A stretch of DNA of 64,000 nucleotides from Adenophora triphylla var. japonica (Eukaryota > Streptophyta > Magnoliopsida > Asterales > Campanulaceae), in NCBI GenBank assembly GCA_022495995.1, contig JAFEMH010000167.1, positions 806,001 through 870,000 of the forward strand. Direction: 5' to 3'. Of the stretch, positions 1-10,945 are shown piece after piece. The notes beneath the pieces were generated by a model. The model was not told the origin of the DNA. It ran no database searches and saw only the letters and a list, made by a program, of their open reading frames with translations. Position numbers and translations under genes: made by a program. Position 1 is the first letter of the stretch; every line of letters begins with the position of its first letter.

Positions 1-503
1 TAGCTCCCCAAAATCGGATTCCTTTGTTCTTGAGCCACGGATTATGGAGGGAGGAAGGATTAGAAAGTGATTGGGAGGAAGAAATACCAAGCGAATTCAT
101 GAAAAATCACGGAGAAAACGACCTTGGCTCGAGCTAGGGAGGGAAATTTTGAGAAGGATGTTTTCAAAATGAGCAAGAGCTGCTGTTTATATGCCCCGAC
201 AGTACAAGTCTCGCGCAATATACCTTATCTCACCGCGAGATATACCTTCTGGAAAGTGACCAAATTGTCCTCGACAATAAGCGTCTACGCAACGTCAAAA
301 TTCAAAAATTTGACACATTTACCCTTGGAAATGATAAACTAGCAAGGAAACGTGGAAAAACCGGCACCGCAAGTCACGGAACGAGCCAAACGTGACATGC
401 GCACAATCGCCCGGTACGGCACCAGTCGCCCGAAAACCGAGTGGTCCAAAGATCAACTCAATCCACATGATTCAGAGCCCAGAAAGGTGAATCATTAAAG
501 AAA

Positions 504-760
504 AAAAGCTCGGTCCAACACCCAAACAGGTGGATCGTCAAACCAAAAGCTCGGTCCAATGCCCAAATAGGTGGATCGTCATCAGAAAAGCTCGGTCCAA
601 TGCCCAAACAGGTGGATCGTCAAACTAAAAGGCCCGGTCCAACGCCCAGACAGGTGGATCGTCGAACCAAAAGCCCGATTCAACGCCCAAATAGGTGAAT
701 CGTCATCCCCAACAATAAAAAGCCCGATTCGGAGCCCAGAATGGCGAATCGTCACAAAAC
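504..760 (+). repeat. Tandem repeat, about six units of roughly 41 bp
   Basis: Successive units share the core GCTCGGTCCAAtGCCCAAAcA followed by GGTGGATCGTC. The last two units have drifted to GATTCaacGCCC and GTGAATCGTC. Open frames running through it on both strands are products of the repetition and are not proposed as genes. Confidence 0.8.
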
Positions 761-1061
761 CGACAGAATCTCCGATAGAGATACGTAGGAAGCCGTGCGG
801 TCCGACCATCCCGATGTTCAGAATGATGTCTTTTCTATCGTCGACATGACTTCTTTCATAAGACATGTCACCGAGGGGCTCTGACGTTCGAACAACACAT
901 CGGAACATACTTATACCACTCTAAGTCTCGCTTTGAGTCAAGAAGTAGAAATCCACCATTTCATCATGTTTCGTTAAGTTTTGACTAACCACCGTTAGTT
1001 TGGGACTAAACCGCATACGAGATAACAAGGAAAGGACAAAACCTGCTCCATGTGGAGCAAT

Positions 1062-1094
1062 ATCTCACCGCGAGATGGCGTGTCTCGCGCGAGA
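1062..1094. promoter_or_regulatory. Paired CpG-rich dyads upstream of a TATA box
   Basis: ATCTCACCGCGAGAT (1062-1076) is an imperfect dyad and TCTCGCGCGAGA (1083-1094) is a perfect 12-base palindrome. A further copy of the first type lies near 227-242, next to CTCGCGCAATA. They lie about 150 bases upstream of the TATA at 1247. A role as protein-binding or hairpin elements is inference. Confidence 0.5.
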
Positions 1095-1246
1095 TATCCC
1101 CCCTCTGCAGATTGCAGACGACAGTTCCCTCATCGATTTCAACCTCTTTTCGGGATAAAACTTTATCTCTCCGGCCAACCAATAAGATTTGGGGTCTAGA
1201 ACCATCTGATAGGGTTTTACCTCTCCACTTCTTCCTATCCATTCCC

Positions 1247-1254
1247 TATAAATA
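1247..1254 (+). promoter_or_regulatory. TATA box (TATAAATA)
   Basis: A consensus TATAAATA, followed about 30-60 bases downstream by a C-run and a CA-rich leader. This fits an LTR U3/R boundary. No transcription start is shown. Confidence 0.5.
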
Positions 1255-1892
1255 CTTGGTGACTTCCAGGGTAGACCCCCCCCCCCGGAATCGACCGCAA
1301 ATTTTCACAACACACACACATTTTGTTGGCTTCTTTCCCTGAAAGAACCCTACAAAATCACCCTAAAAACTCACCTCATAGTTTGTTTGTCAACCTTGTT
1401 GATAAACAAACATCAAGCCCCAAGTCAAGGACCGAGGCGAAGCTCTGTCTGTGTCAAGAGTCGATTCTAAACTTGAGTCGAAACTCTGCCCAAATCACCT
1501 CACGCAAGGTAACCCCTAAATCCCTTTCTAATTGATTGTTAGAGTGGTATAAGTCCATAGAATCTAGGATCGGCCTAGAGCCTCTCCAAATCATGGAGAT
1601 GGTCTCAAAGCAATCGATCCTACATTCCGTTTAACCCCGTTAAATGGACCTTTGTTTATAATGTTTAAAATCATTTTTTCTCTTCTTTTGAAAACCCCTC
1701 TTTTCTTTAGCAAGACCGATCTCCGAATTGGGTGAAATGGATGCTCCTTGACCTACCCATTTCATAACCTAAGCCCCGAACCCAAATCTCTTTCAAAATG
1801 GTTTTCCTATTTTCTCCAATCGAATAATATAGGTGGCGACTCAAAATGAAAAGGATAAAAATTCTTCTTTTTCCTCACAACGCTACAACAAC

Positions 1893-2640
1893 GCGTTCAT
1901 ATGGCATTGCCGGCTTGGTCAAATAAATAAGAAACATATATCTAAACTCCATTAACACGGACTTTTAGAATCATATGACCATGAATCATTTGAGGAATGT
2001 GGATCTTATTTATTGGGAGTATTGACCAAACCACCCTACACTAAGAGTAGTGGGAGGGCTAGTGACTTATCGGTCATTATACATGAGATGTATGTGGACC
2101 ATTAAGTAGCATTGCTAGGGGAGGATTTCGGTATTTCATCATATTTCACTAAAGACTTATCTAGATATGATTATGTCTATCTGATGAAGTCCAAAGGTGA
2201 ATCTTTTGAGATGTTTCGAACATTTCAAGATGAAGTGCAAAACAAACTTGGAAAAACTATTAAGTACTTCGATTAGATTGAGGTGGTGAATATTTGAGCC
2301 AAGAGTTTGACAATCATCTCAAAACTATGAAATCATTTCAAAGATGACTCCACCAGAACACCACATTGTATGATGTGTCTGAGAGGAGGAATTGAACCTT
2401 GTTAGACATGGTTCATTCGATGATGTGTCAAGTTGACTTTCCTAATTCATTTTGAGGATATGCATTAGAAATAATGCGGTTACACTGAATTGAGTCCTTA
2501 CTAAATTGGTTCCTAAGGCCCCACATGAGATGTGGCATGGAAGAAAACTTAGTTTGTCTTTCATGAAGATTTGGGATTGTGAATCTTATGTAAAGAGACT
2601 TGTCTCTTATAAGTTAGCACCAAATTTGACAAAGTTATTT
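1893..2640 (+). pseudogene. pol: C1 pol: GAG-pre-integrase and integrase remnant
   Basis: Near 1900-2095 a broken frame reads WHCRLGQINKKHI, then HESFEECGSYLLG and RASDLS. This is the GAG-pre-integrase zinc-binding region of copia elements, with the second cysteine already lost. From 2150 to 2260 YDYVYLMKSKGESFEMF and FQDEVQNKLGKTIK match the copia integrase core. From 2505 APHEMWHGRKLSLSF and WDCESYVKRL match the end of the core. At least eight stops or frame changes separate these blocks, so no integrase can be made. The domain assignments come from motif memory; a profile search of the corrected six-frame translation would test them. Confidence 0.8.
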
Positions 2641-2829
2641 TCGAAAATTAATCTTACAACCGCAAAGAGAACAAAATGTTTGTTGCTCTACACGATTTGT
2701 TTCTTGAGAAATAGTTTCTCAATAAAGAATCTAGTGGGAGTAAAATTAATCTTGAAGAGAGTTCAAGAAACTGAAAATGACATGGATCCAAGAGTAGAGA
2801 CGGAACCAAGTTCACAAAGGAGTTGTGGA

Positions 2830-4470
2830 ACCGGTTCAAGATGCACAAGTCCATCGTAGATCGGATAGGTTACGATCCGAACTCAAGAAATATTGATTTC
2901 TCATTTCGGAAAGTAATAAAGTGGAAGTCATTGAGAATGACAATCCTACTTCCTATCTTGAGGCGATGTCCACTCCTAATTTGGATAAATGGTTAGGAAC
3001 CATGGAATCCAAATTATAATCCATGTTTGACAATCAAGTTTGGAACTTAATTGGGCTACCTGAAGGTGTAAAAACTAAAGAGTGCAAGTAGGTCTTCAAG
3101 ACCGACATGGATGTGAAGATGTATACTTTCATGACTAAGGATTATAACAAAGGGATTTAGGTAAATTCATAGTATTGACTATGTTGAAACCTTTTTCAGT
3201 TACAATGTCGAAGTCTGTTAGAAGTTTCAATTGCCATTATCACATATTATGACTATGTGATATGACAAATGGATGTCAAACGACTTTCTTTAAATGGAAA
3301 GATTATTAAGGATGTGTATAGTACACAACCCTAATAGTTTGTCGATCCAAGAAACTCTAATAAAGTATGCATGTTGCAAAAATCCATGAGATGGGTTGAA
3401 GCAAGCTTCAAGGAATTGGAATCTTCGTTTTGATGAATTGGTCAAAGAGTTTGACTTCATCAAAGAACAAAGATGAACCTTGTGTATGCATGAAATTCAG
3501 TGGGAGCATAGTATTATTTCTATTGTTTTATTACAATGATATCTTACTCATTGGAAAAACAAGTTTCGACACTTAAGACTGTCAATTATTGGTCAAGGAA
3601 AGATTTCTCAATGAAAGATATGGGTGAAGCCGCTTACATCCTTGGCATCAAGATCTATAGAGATGGATCTAGAAGGATAAATTGGTTTGAGTCAAAGTGT
3701 TCACATTGACAAGGTTCTTAGAAGAGTCTAAGAAGAGTAGCTTGTCAATAGTCATGGTATTTCTCTTAGCAATATTCATTGTCTTATGACAACTGATGAG
3801 CAAAAGGGAAATGAATGAAGTTCCATATGCTTCGGCATTTGGATCTGTCATGTATGCCATGATTTATACTAGACCCGGCATCTCATATGCTCTCAGCATG
3901 ATGAGTTGATACCAATCTGATCCTGATGTGAACCATTGGATGGCAGTCAAGATGATCTTTAAGTACTTAAGAAGAACTAAGGATACGTTCTTGGGATTTG
4001 AAAGGTTGGAAGATAATCTTGTTGTAAGAAGTTACATAGATGACTAGCTTCCAAACTGACAAAGTTATTTTAAAATCGCAAATAGGATTTGTGTTTATGC
4101 TTATTAGAGGTGCAGTTTTGATTGGAAGAGTTCCAAGCAGAAATTGTGGCCAAGTCTACTACTAAGGCCGAATTTTAGCAACATATGATGTGGCTAAAAG
4201 AGGCAGTTTGGATCAAAAGTTCATTAGTGTTTTGAAAATGTTCAAAGTATCACTAATCGGTGAAACTTTTGTTACGAAAAATAGTGGTGCCACTTGTGCA
4301 AACAATGGAACCAAGGTCACAACAGCGATCCAAACACTCACTTAGACGTTCTTCGATGAATTCATAAAGAATGAGAAGACGTTAAGATATACAAAGTATC
4401 AACCGATGATGACATAAGGGATTCACTAACAAAGACCCTCGCACAGGCAGAAGCATGATAGTCATATTAG
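2830..4470 (+). pseudogene. pol: C1 pol: copia reverse transcriptase and RNase H remnant
   Basis: RT blocks in order: YLEAMSTPNLDKWLGTMES near 2960, MFDNQVWNL near 3025, then a run around 3540 where the copia YVDDILLIG signature has decayed. Next comes MKDMGEAAYILGIKIYRD across 3610-3663, with frame breaks. YASAFGSVMYAMIYTRPGIS at 3830-3890 is the conserved copia block before RNase H, followed by WMAVKMIFKYLRRTKD near 3940. The RNase H end is marked by LTKTLAQAEA at about 4433-4458, just before the polypurine tract. The two catalytic aspartates of the RT motif cannot be read in any clean frame. Dead copy. Confidence 0.82.
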
Positions 4471-4507
4471 ATCCATGAGTATTCGATACATAAATGGAGC
4501 CTAGTGC

Positions 4508-4518
4508 AAGTGGGAGAC
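4508..4518 (+). other. C1 polypurine tract
   Basis: AAGTGGGAGAC immediately precedes the LTR. It is the usual plus-strand primer form of TNT1-like copia elements. Confidence 0.7.
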
Positions 4519-5347
4519 TGTTGGTGTAATGCCCTAGGCTTTAGTTATGTTTAACTGAAAACCGTTATGTATCATCTTTATCGTTTAAGTTTATTATTTG
4601 ATTATTATATAGTTTGCATATTTATTGTAATAATCTCCTTCCCTAATTATTAAGAGAATAATTAGTATAATTGTCACTGGATAATCATATGATTATTATA
4701 TGCATAGGGATGCACATTGAAATTATGGGTACTTGTTAGAGAACAAGTGACTGGACTTGACCCGTATGAGATTTATGTCATGGTCAAATGTCATAATTAA
4801 ATCTCATATGGTCACTTCATTTAGTCCCTAGACCTGAGATTATCATGACCTTACATATGATGAAAGTCATGTTTGATTTTAGTCAAACGATATCTTAACA
4901 CGATATTTATAAAGGCTATCTTTGGCATGATCGGATTCATGATGGGAAGGATGATAAGTCAAGATGGAATTTGTCCCTCGAAGAGAGATGTTTTGCTTGG
5001 GCCCCTCGATGAGTGATAATGATGAAAGCGTGTGGCCACACCCCAATATGATTGGACTATCATTATACTCAAGATCAAGAAAACATTGAACAAATACAAG
5101 TTGACGAGGACCATGACTTGTGTTCAATATAACATCGTGAGACAAAGGGAGAAATGGAAGTGTACCATTGGAAACGTGAACTCTTACGTTATATTATTTG
5201 GATAGACATAATGGCTTGCTAGAGTCCGCTTATGTCTTATGAGAGTCGATATGATCGAACTCATTGCCAACATAATATAATCCTATTGGGTCACACACAA
5301 CTAGAATGAATTGGTTAAACTAAAGGAAGAATGATTGAGAGTTCCTG

Positions 5348-5449
5348 CATATGGCAACATTTGTCACGCGACATACTTAGCCATATGGCAATGTTTGTCA
5401 CGCGACATACTTAGCCATGTGGCAACGTTTGTCACGCAACATACTTAGC
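5348..5449 (+). repeat. Three 34-bp direct repeats with CpG dyad in C1 LTR
   Basis: The units are exactly 5348-5381, 5382-5415 and 5416-5449. Each carries TGTCACGCGACA (third unit TGTCACGCAACA, a CpG-to-CpA change) followed by TACTTAGC. The array ends 65 bases before the LTR TATA box, so it is in U3 and could act as an enhancer-type repeat. The same 12-mer, in sense orientation, occurs in the unrelated D-family LTRs. Confidence 0.85.
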
Positions 5450-5513
5450 CGCAGAGGCGGTTTACACTTGTTTCCTAATTTGATTAGGGCACAAACTCTA
5501 AATACTAAAGTAG

Positions 5514-5521
5514 TATAAATA
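5514..5521 (+). promoter_or_regulatory. C1 LTR TATA box
   Basis: TATAAATA inside the LTR, followed by ATGAGTCTG. The position, about 1 kb into the LTR and after the 34-bp repeats, is consistent with a U3 promoter. Confidence 0.6.
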
Positions 5522-5919
5522 TGAGTCTGTAAACAGCCGAAATTGAGCCGAATTTTCAAGAAAGAAAATCACCAAAAAGGTTTCTCAATATTCTTCCATA
5601 AGTTTAAGAATCTAGCAATTCACAAGAACTGTTCTTGGTTCATTCTTATGTGTGAATACAACAATAGAGGGTCTTCGTTCATTTGACGATCAAGGCCTAG
5701 AGCTCCAATCTGAAGATTGAAAGGTTCTTGAAGATTGAAAATTGTGATTCAAAATCACACTGATAAATTGTTCGATAGCTCAAGACCGGAAAGCAATTAA
5801 GGTTGGTAAATTTTATCTCATAGGAATTCAATTTAATCGTATAAAACGGATCTTAGGGCTTGGGTTTTGTGTTAATTTGATGCTTAATTCCGCTGCGCAT
5901 GGACCCATAAAACCCAACA

Positions 5920-6755
5920 AGAGGAACGGCGAAGATGCTAGAGAGCTGCTGAATCTAAAAAGAAGATTGGAGAAAATGGAGGCCGACAGAAAGCAGGATG
6001 ATGGAAAGGGCGAACGAAACTACAATACTCTTCGACCCTTGTCCAGAGAATTACTTGAGCTAAGGCCTCCCGTGGGTTTCAAGCTGCCTTCGTTAGACAA
6101 GTATTCAGGTGCGACCAATGCCCTAAATCACATGAAACACTTTGAAGCCACCATGTGTTTGGTCTCCTCCGAGGATGATGTGCTGTGCAAGGCACTAACC
6201 AGCACCTTTACAGGTGCAGCACTGACTTGGTTCCGTGGATTGGCACCGGGCTGCATTACCTCGTGGGAGTACATGAGGAAAAAATTTCTAGATCGATTCT
6301 CTACAGCTGGGGCCAGAAAGAAGACGGTCAACGACTTGAAGAACCTGACTCAGGGCAAAATAGAAAGCTCCATGACTTACTACACAAGGTTCAAGGAGAT
6401 GGTCGACCAAATAGAGGAGGACCTAACAAACAGGGAAGTTATAAATTGCTTCAGGAATGTGTCCTCTCCTTATTTAGACTACGAGCTCCAGGTTAGGAGA
6501 GTGACTACCAGGCAGGGATTGTTTCAAAGGGTCTACGATGTGGCCATAGCTGAAGAGAGAAAGGAAAAGAAGAAAGAAAAGGGTTCAAAGCAATTTGATG
6601 CTGGAGAGTCCAACAAAGGGGGTCAAACCAAGAATAATGACAACAACAACAAGGGGAAGAATAGAACAAGGGCGACTGAGAGTGTGCCTGAAACTTTCAC
6701 CCCATTGACTGTAAGTCATATCGAAATCATGATTTCAGTCGAGCTGAGCCCACTT
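5920..6755 (+). pseudogene. gag: E0 gag, N-terminal and core part (interrupted)
   Basis: The open frame is intact from the C1 junction to the G2 junction. Residues LLNLKRRLEKMEADR near the start form a charged coiled-coil-like stretch. GFKLPSLDKYSGATNALNHM, then LTSTFTGAALTWFRGL and SWEYMRKKFLDRFS match the retrotransposon gag core that forms the virus-like particle. A lysine/glutamate-rich tail (EERKEKKKEKG) and an asparagine/glycine-rich linker follow. The true start codon is lost upstream of C1, and the methionine at 5877 lies in C1 LTR sequence. The frame would run on past 6755 into G2 LTR but that is artefact; the real continuation is at 35588. Confidence 0.85.
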
Positions 6756-9087
6756 TGTCACGACCCTAATATTAGGCACCATTTTAGCACACATTAAGCA
6801 CGTGGAGTTGGGGTCGTAGTATATCATTTTATGCTATTTGTTGGCTTTATGTCTTCATTTCTATACTTTGATGATTTATGTGAAGTTAGGATGGTTATGA
6901 ATTACCTTATATGAATTAGGGTGATAATGAAATTTAGTTAATAATTTAGGGTCTAAATTGAATAAATGTGAAAGGTTATAGTGAGATAATAATATTTGAA
7001 TTTTTAAATATTTAGATGGAAAGTGTGAGGTGCTTGAGTGTAATAGTGATAAGTAAAGGGTGTTAGTTGTGTTAGTGTAACCATTAGAGGAGCTTTAGTG
7101 AAACCTTGCTTGTTTATCCATGGAATTAACAAAGGAAAACTTCATTTTCATTTCCTCAGTATTTTCTTCTTCACCAAAACCTCCATGGAAGCCCAACCCT
7201 AGCTTTCTCTTCCAAAAATTCTAGCCACTTCATTTCCTTATCGTTTTCAAATCCGTTGGTATATTATTGTTCGTGGCGTCGAGGGGAGCGCATCTATCCG
7301 AAAAAACAATTATTTATTTTCGCATTATTCCGGTAAGTTATTATGACTTCCTTCCCAAACTTGTTCATTCCATGATTATTGTTGTTATTGGTGTTGTATA
7401 AATTAGTTTTGGTATTTTTGGTATATGTTTCTTTGAGCTAAAATGATACTTGAATGGGTTGAAATGTACTTGGTGAGGGTCTTAGGGTATGAGTGTAAAT
7501 GATAGTATTAAATTGGAGCAAAATGTTGAAGAAATTGTTATAGGTATGTGCATGGATAATTAGCCTTGTTTCTTGAGTTAAAATGGTTGGGAAATGTTGA
7601 TGGTACCTTATACTTGGGTTGAATTTGGTATTGAAGGGTTTGATATGTTTTTGCTGATGTTTAGTACCTGTTTTGGTATCTTAGAAACAGAGGAAAATTG
7701 TAAACAACACTTGGTTTTGGGCTTTTACTGATGTTCTGATTCTGCTGCTGATTTTTGGCCTTGGCACGAGTCGTGCCCCATGGCACGAGTCGTGCCCTTT
7801 ACCCACTCGTGACAACGACTCATAGATTTTGGTGTCACCCGTGCTGGTTTAATTGGGGATGCAATGGCCCGAGTCTTGCTATAGGTCACGAGTCGTGCCA
7901 TACCCTGTCACCTTCGAAGCAGTTTTCAAGCAACAGAAACCTAATCTACCTAGGATATAATTGAACCCTCTTTGACTATAAGTAAAGTAGAACATTTTAG
8001 CTATACAATGATGTCTTACTTGGTCAAAATGGAATTGTGGAAGTGGTTTAAATATTGTTCGGAAAATGGTTGGCAGGTTTGATTTGCAACTTAACCAAAG
8101 TGAATCAAACTTGGTAATTTGAACTTGGACCTTTATAGAGGTTATGAATTGTTGCATATTGAACAGGCAGGGCTTGTTGGTTATACATTGTGGCCTTACT
8201 TGATCTCATATTCATGGTTGGTGGCTTAAATAGTGTATGAAATGTATGTTGCACTATTGTATTGATTTAAACATGAGTATGAATACCATGTTGTTATTTT
8301 CTTATCCCTTTGGGTGAATTTATTTTCAAGTAACTATTATGTGCTTGAACTTGTGTTAATCAGCTGATGTTTAGGGGTATAATGGAATACGATCATTTAT
8401 GGAAATTGTTCTATAACGTGATCGGATTACGTTATACCTGTGACTGTCCCCTTCTGTGGCCACAGATTGGGGTTATAACATCTGTATTGAGCCAAAAGCC
8501 TTACAGAGTTTTTAGAATCTTATATGGTTTCCTGAAAAATGGGTCTTATAAAATGTGAATATTCCTAAGCAGTTCACAAATTAATGGAGTTTTATCTCCC
8601 AATGTTGTACGACTTATTGTTCAGACGGGAAAAGGTAAACCAAGGTAATGTAAGGTGTTTACACTTTTCCAATGTGTTATATGCACCTTGTTATGTGTTG
8701 CATCTTACTTGGCATATTGTTGCATTCATAATAGCTTATTGAGATTTATTCTCACCCTTCTCTCTTTAATGTTTTAGAGCGCTCTGAGACAGGCGGACCG
8801 ACCCAGTAAGGCCGGAGAGAAGTTTGGAAGTTGTCTTTTGGGATTGTCAGGAGGGTATGTATAGGTGGTAGATGTTGAAAGTTGTAACTAAAACAAGTAT
8901 GTTTTTCAAAGTTGGTTCATGTCTTTTCCTCCAAGTGGAGATGATTCAAGTTAGTATTTGAATGGTAATGTTAAAGTTATGTTCTTTTCAAGTTAAGTCA
9001 AAGTTTTTAAATTTTAGGTGGTTTTGAGTAGTAAGGGGACCCTCCCGCTCGGGGCACGAGCTAGGGTTCCGGGTCGGGGTCCCCACA
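6756..9087 (+). repeat. G2 5' LTR (2,332 bp)
   Basis: Starts TGTCACGACCC and ends GGGTCCCCACA directly before the primer site. Compared with the 3' LTR it lacks about 74 bp near 8885 (present at about 35312-35385), a deletion flanked by GTA on both sides. An open frame of 63 codons at 8367 recurs in the 3' LTR but looks like ordinary LTR sequence. No clear TATA could be assigned. Confidence 0.93.
7763..7899. repeat. Cluster of 15-bp palindromes in G2 LTR
   Basis: GGCACGAGTCGTGCC, palindromic around its central base, occurs at 7763-7777 and 7782-7796. Degraded copies lie at 7866-7880 and 7885-7899. The 3' LTR has copies at 14670-14684 (changed to CATGCC), 34207-34221, 34290-34304 and 34309-34323. 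Each contains two CpG sites. The function is unknown. Confidence 0.85.
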
Positions 9088-9089
9088 GT

Positions 9090-9101
9090 TGGTATCAGAG
9101 C
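9090..9101 (+). other. G2 primer binding site
   Basis: TGGTATCAGAGC starts two bases after the LTR end. This is the complement of the 3' end of plant initiator methionine tRNA, the standard minus-strand primer for chromoviruses. Confidence 0.9.
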
Positions 9102-9187
9102 TCGGTTTAGAGTTCAAGGGTAGATGTCTAGCTTAAGGGGGAGTGTGTGATAACTGACGCCGAGTGTTTGATGCAGGAGTTTATTCA

Positions 9188-10240
9188 ATGGCGGGGAATG
9201 AGGACGATCAGCATTAGGCTCAGGGCAATGTCGACAATGCCGGGGGAGATGGCAATCAGAATGCCGAGATGATGAACATGTTCTGGGTGTTCTTGCAGAA
9301 CATGGCAGCTCAAGGTCAAGCACATCATCATCAGGAAGGCAGACATGGGCATGGTTTGGAGAAGTTCATCAAGATGGCTCCACCCAGCTTTAATGGAGAT
9401 CCAGATCCGTTGAAGGCAGAGAGATGGCTTGAAGCTATGAGCAAGATATTGGTAGCAATGGAGAGTCCGGACGAAGAAAAAGTGAGGTGCGCTGTCTTCA
9501 AGTTGGAAGGACCTGCCGAGCATTGGGGGCACATCGTGAAGGATAGTTGGGATCGGGACCATACACCGTAGACGTGGGAGAACTTTACTCGTAAGTTCTG
9601 CGATCATTTCATTCCTATGGTTACAAGAGACAAAAAGGAGGTTGAATTTTTGAGATTGGAGCAAGGGACGATGACCGTAGCACAGTATTCTGCGAAGTTT
9701 ACGGAGTTAGCTCGATATTGTCCTCATTTGGTTCCGGAAGAAGAGAGACGGGTCTACCGGTTCGTGAAAGGGTTAAGGCTGGTGTTTTAAAAGCATTTAT
9801 TGACATATGACTTCACAGATTTCCAAGCGGCAGTGAATAGAGCCTATCGGATAGAGAATGATATTGAAGAGCATCGTGGTAAATCTGAGGGTGGAAGTGG
9901 AAGTAAGCAGAGATTTCAAGGTCAAGGTTCGGGACAGAGTAGAGGGCAACAAAGGTTCTCAGCCCCGGGGGTAGCAAGAAGTGGAAATGTTGCGGCTCCG
10001 GCAGCTCGACCTACTTTAAGTCAGTTTGGGATTGTATGTGGTTATTGCAAGAAGATGGGTCATTCAGAAGATAGGTGTTGGAGCAAGCAGGGAAAATGCT
10101 TAGAGTGTGGGGCAGCATGTCATTTCAGGAAGAACTGTCCTATGCTACAACGAGGGCAAGCTTTGGGTGCCGGTCAAGGGGGGCAAAGAAGTGGAATAAA
10201 AAGAGATAACGAAGGGAAGCCAAAAGATAGAGTTCAGGGG
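9188..10240 (+). pseudogene. gag: G2 gag
   Basis: The probable start is ATG 9188 (MAGNEDD). The gag core is visible as LEKFIKMAPPSFNGDPDPL, ERWLEAMSKILVAME, VRCAVFKLEGPAEHW and FLRLEQGTMTVAQYSAKFTE. Two zinc knuckles follow: C-x2-C-x4-H-x4-C at 10037-10078, and a second spaced C-x2-C...H-x4-C at 10097-10138, both nucleic-acid binding. In-frame stops lie near 9217 (CAT TAG), 9569-9571 (CCG TAG) and about 9788 (TTT TAA). The first two are consistent with CAG-to-TAG transitions. The frame is otherwise unshifted through gag, so the damage is mostly point mutation. Confidence 0.88.
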
Positions 10241-10945
10241 CGAGTGTTTGCCTTGGGTAGAGTAGAGGTTGATCCTAATGCCGTCATTAGAGGTATTGTC
10301 CCTGTCTCAGGAGTTAAGGCCCGCATCCTTATAGATCCCGGGTCATCCCATTCATTTGTGGTGTCTCATTTTGTATTTGCATTGCATAAATTGCCTGAAA
10401 TTATGCCTTATGTGCTAGAGGTTTTGACTCCTATCGGAGAGTGCCTCACCTCTTCTTTGGTCTATATTGGTTGTGATGTGAATATTTGTGGGCATGTATT
10501 GCTGGTGGATTTAGTAGAGTTACAAATCTGGGACTTTGATGTCATTCTTGGTATGGACTGTTTGAGTCATTGCCATGCTTTGGTAGACTGTCGTAGGAAG
10601 CGAGTCACCTTTGCTATGCCTGATATGCCTACTTTTGTGTTTGATCCGGATAAATCTATGTTTGGTATAGATGTTATTTCTGCTTTAAAGGCTAGAAAAA
10701 TGTTATCTAAAGGGTGTGCGGGGTACTTGGCTTATGTGGTAGATTCAAGTAAGAAATCCCCTGAATTAGCTCATGTCCCGATGGTTAATGAATTTAGTGA
10801 TGTGTTTTCAAGTGAATACTCTATACCTCCGGATAGGGAGGTTGAGTTTTGCATTGACTTAGTGCCCGGTACCTCACCTATCTCTAAAGCACCCTATAGA
10901 ATGGCTCCATCTGAGTTGAAAGAGTTGAAGACTCAATTGCAAGAG
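10241..10945 (+). pseudogene. pol: G2 protease and linker to RT
   Basis: In frame with gag. The aspartic protease active-site region reads ILIDPGSSHSF near 10325-10360, a D-P-G where families normally have D-S-G or D-T-G, so activity is doubtful. The flap/second half is VLLVDLVELQIWDFDVILGMDCL, of which IWDFDVILGMDCL is the conserved Ty3 block. EFSDVFSSEYSIPPDREVEF leads into RT. The protease would act in the particle to cut the Gag-Pol polyprotein. Confidence 0.85.

Larger units (their letters stand above)
1..1890 (+). repeat. Probable LTR and leader of an LTR retrotransposon (E0 or relative)
   Basis: No convincing coding region is present; the short open frames here carry no recognisable domain. 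Promoter-like structure is visible: CpG dyads at 1062-1094, a TATAAATA at 1247-1254, then a pyrimidine/CA-rich stretch. At about 1832-1842 there is GGTGGCGACTC, the beginning of the primer-site type used by the D elements further along, although the rest of the 18-base match is lost. It lies just upstream of the copia fragment, on the far side of which E0 gag continues, so it may be E0's 5' LTR and leader. Its left LTR end lies outside the window or is unrecognised. It could also be an unrelated element. Confidence 0.45.
1893..5919 (+). mobile_element. C1: 5'-truncated Ty1/copia retrotransposon
   Basis: Domain order is GAG-pre-integrase, integrase, reverse transcriptase, RNase H, then a 3' LTR. 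That order (integrase before RT) is diagnostic of Ty1/copia, and the wording of the motifs is of the TNT1-94 type. There is no 5' LTR, gag or protease; the element starts abruptly inside the pre-integrase domain, so its target duplication cannot be checked. Its 3' LTR ends at 5919 directly against E0 gag, so C1 inserted into the 5' part of E0. Stop codons and frameshifts occur every few tens of codons, making it one of the most decayed coding regions in the window. Confidence 0.88.
4519..5919 (+). repeat. C1 3' LTR (1,401 bp)
   Basis: It begins TGTTGG, immediately after the polypurine tract, and ends CCAACA, an inverted-repeat pair typical of LTR ends. A TATAAATA lies at 5514-5521 and a three-unit 34-bp repeat sits just upstream of it. 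The remaining LTR sequence is AT-rich and has no coding content. No second LTR is in the window, so age cannot be estimated from LTR divergence. Confidence 0.85.

Noticed and set aside
571..908. ORFs on both strands
   Set aside because: They are by-products of the 41-bp tandem repeat.
8367..8558. 63-codon ORF also present at 34791-34982
   Set aside because: Conserved only because both are copies of the G2 LTR; no domain and no codon-level sign of selection.
9088..9110. tRNA gene fragment
   Set aside because: The TGGTATCAGAGC match is the primer site next to the LTR end; no tRNA cloverleaf follows.
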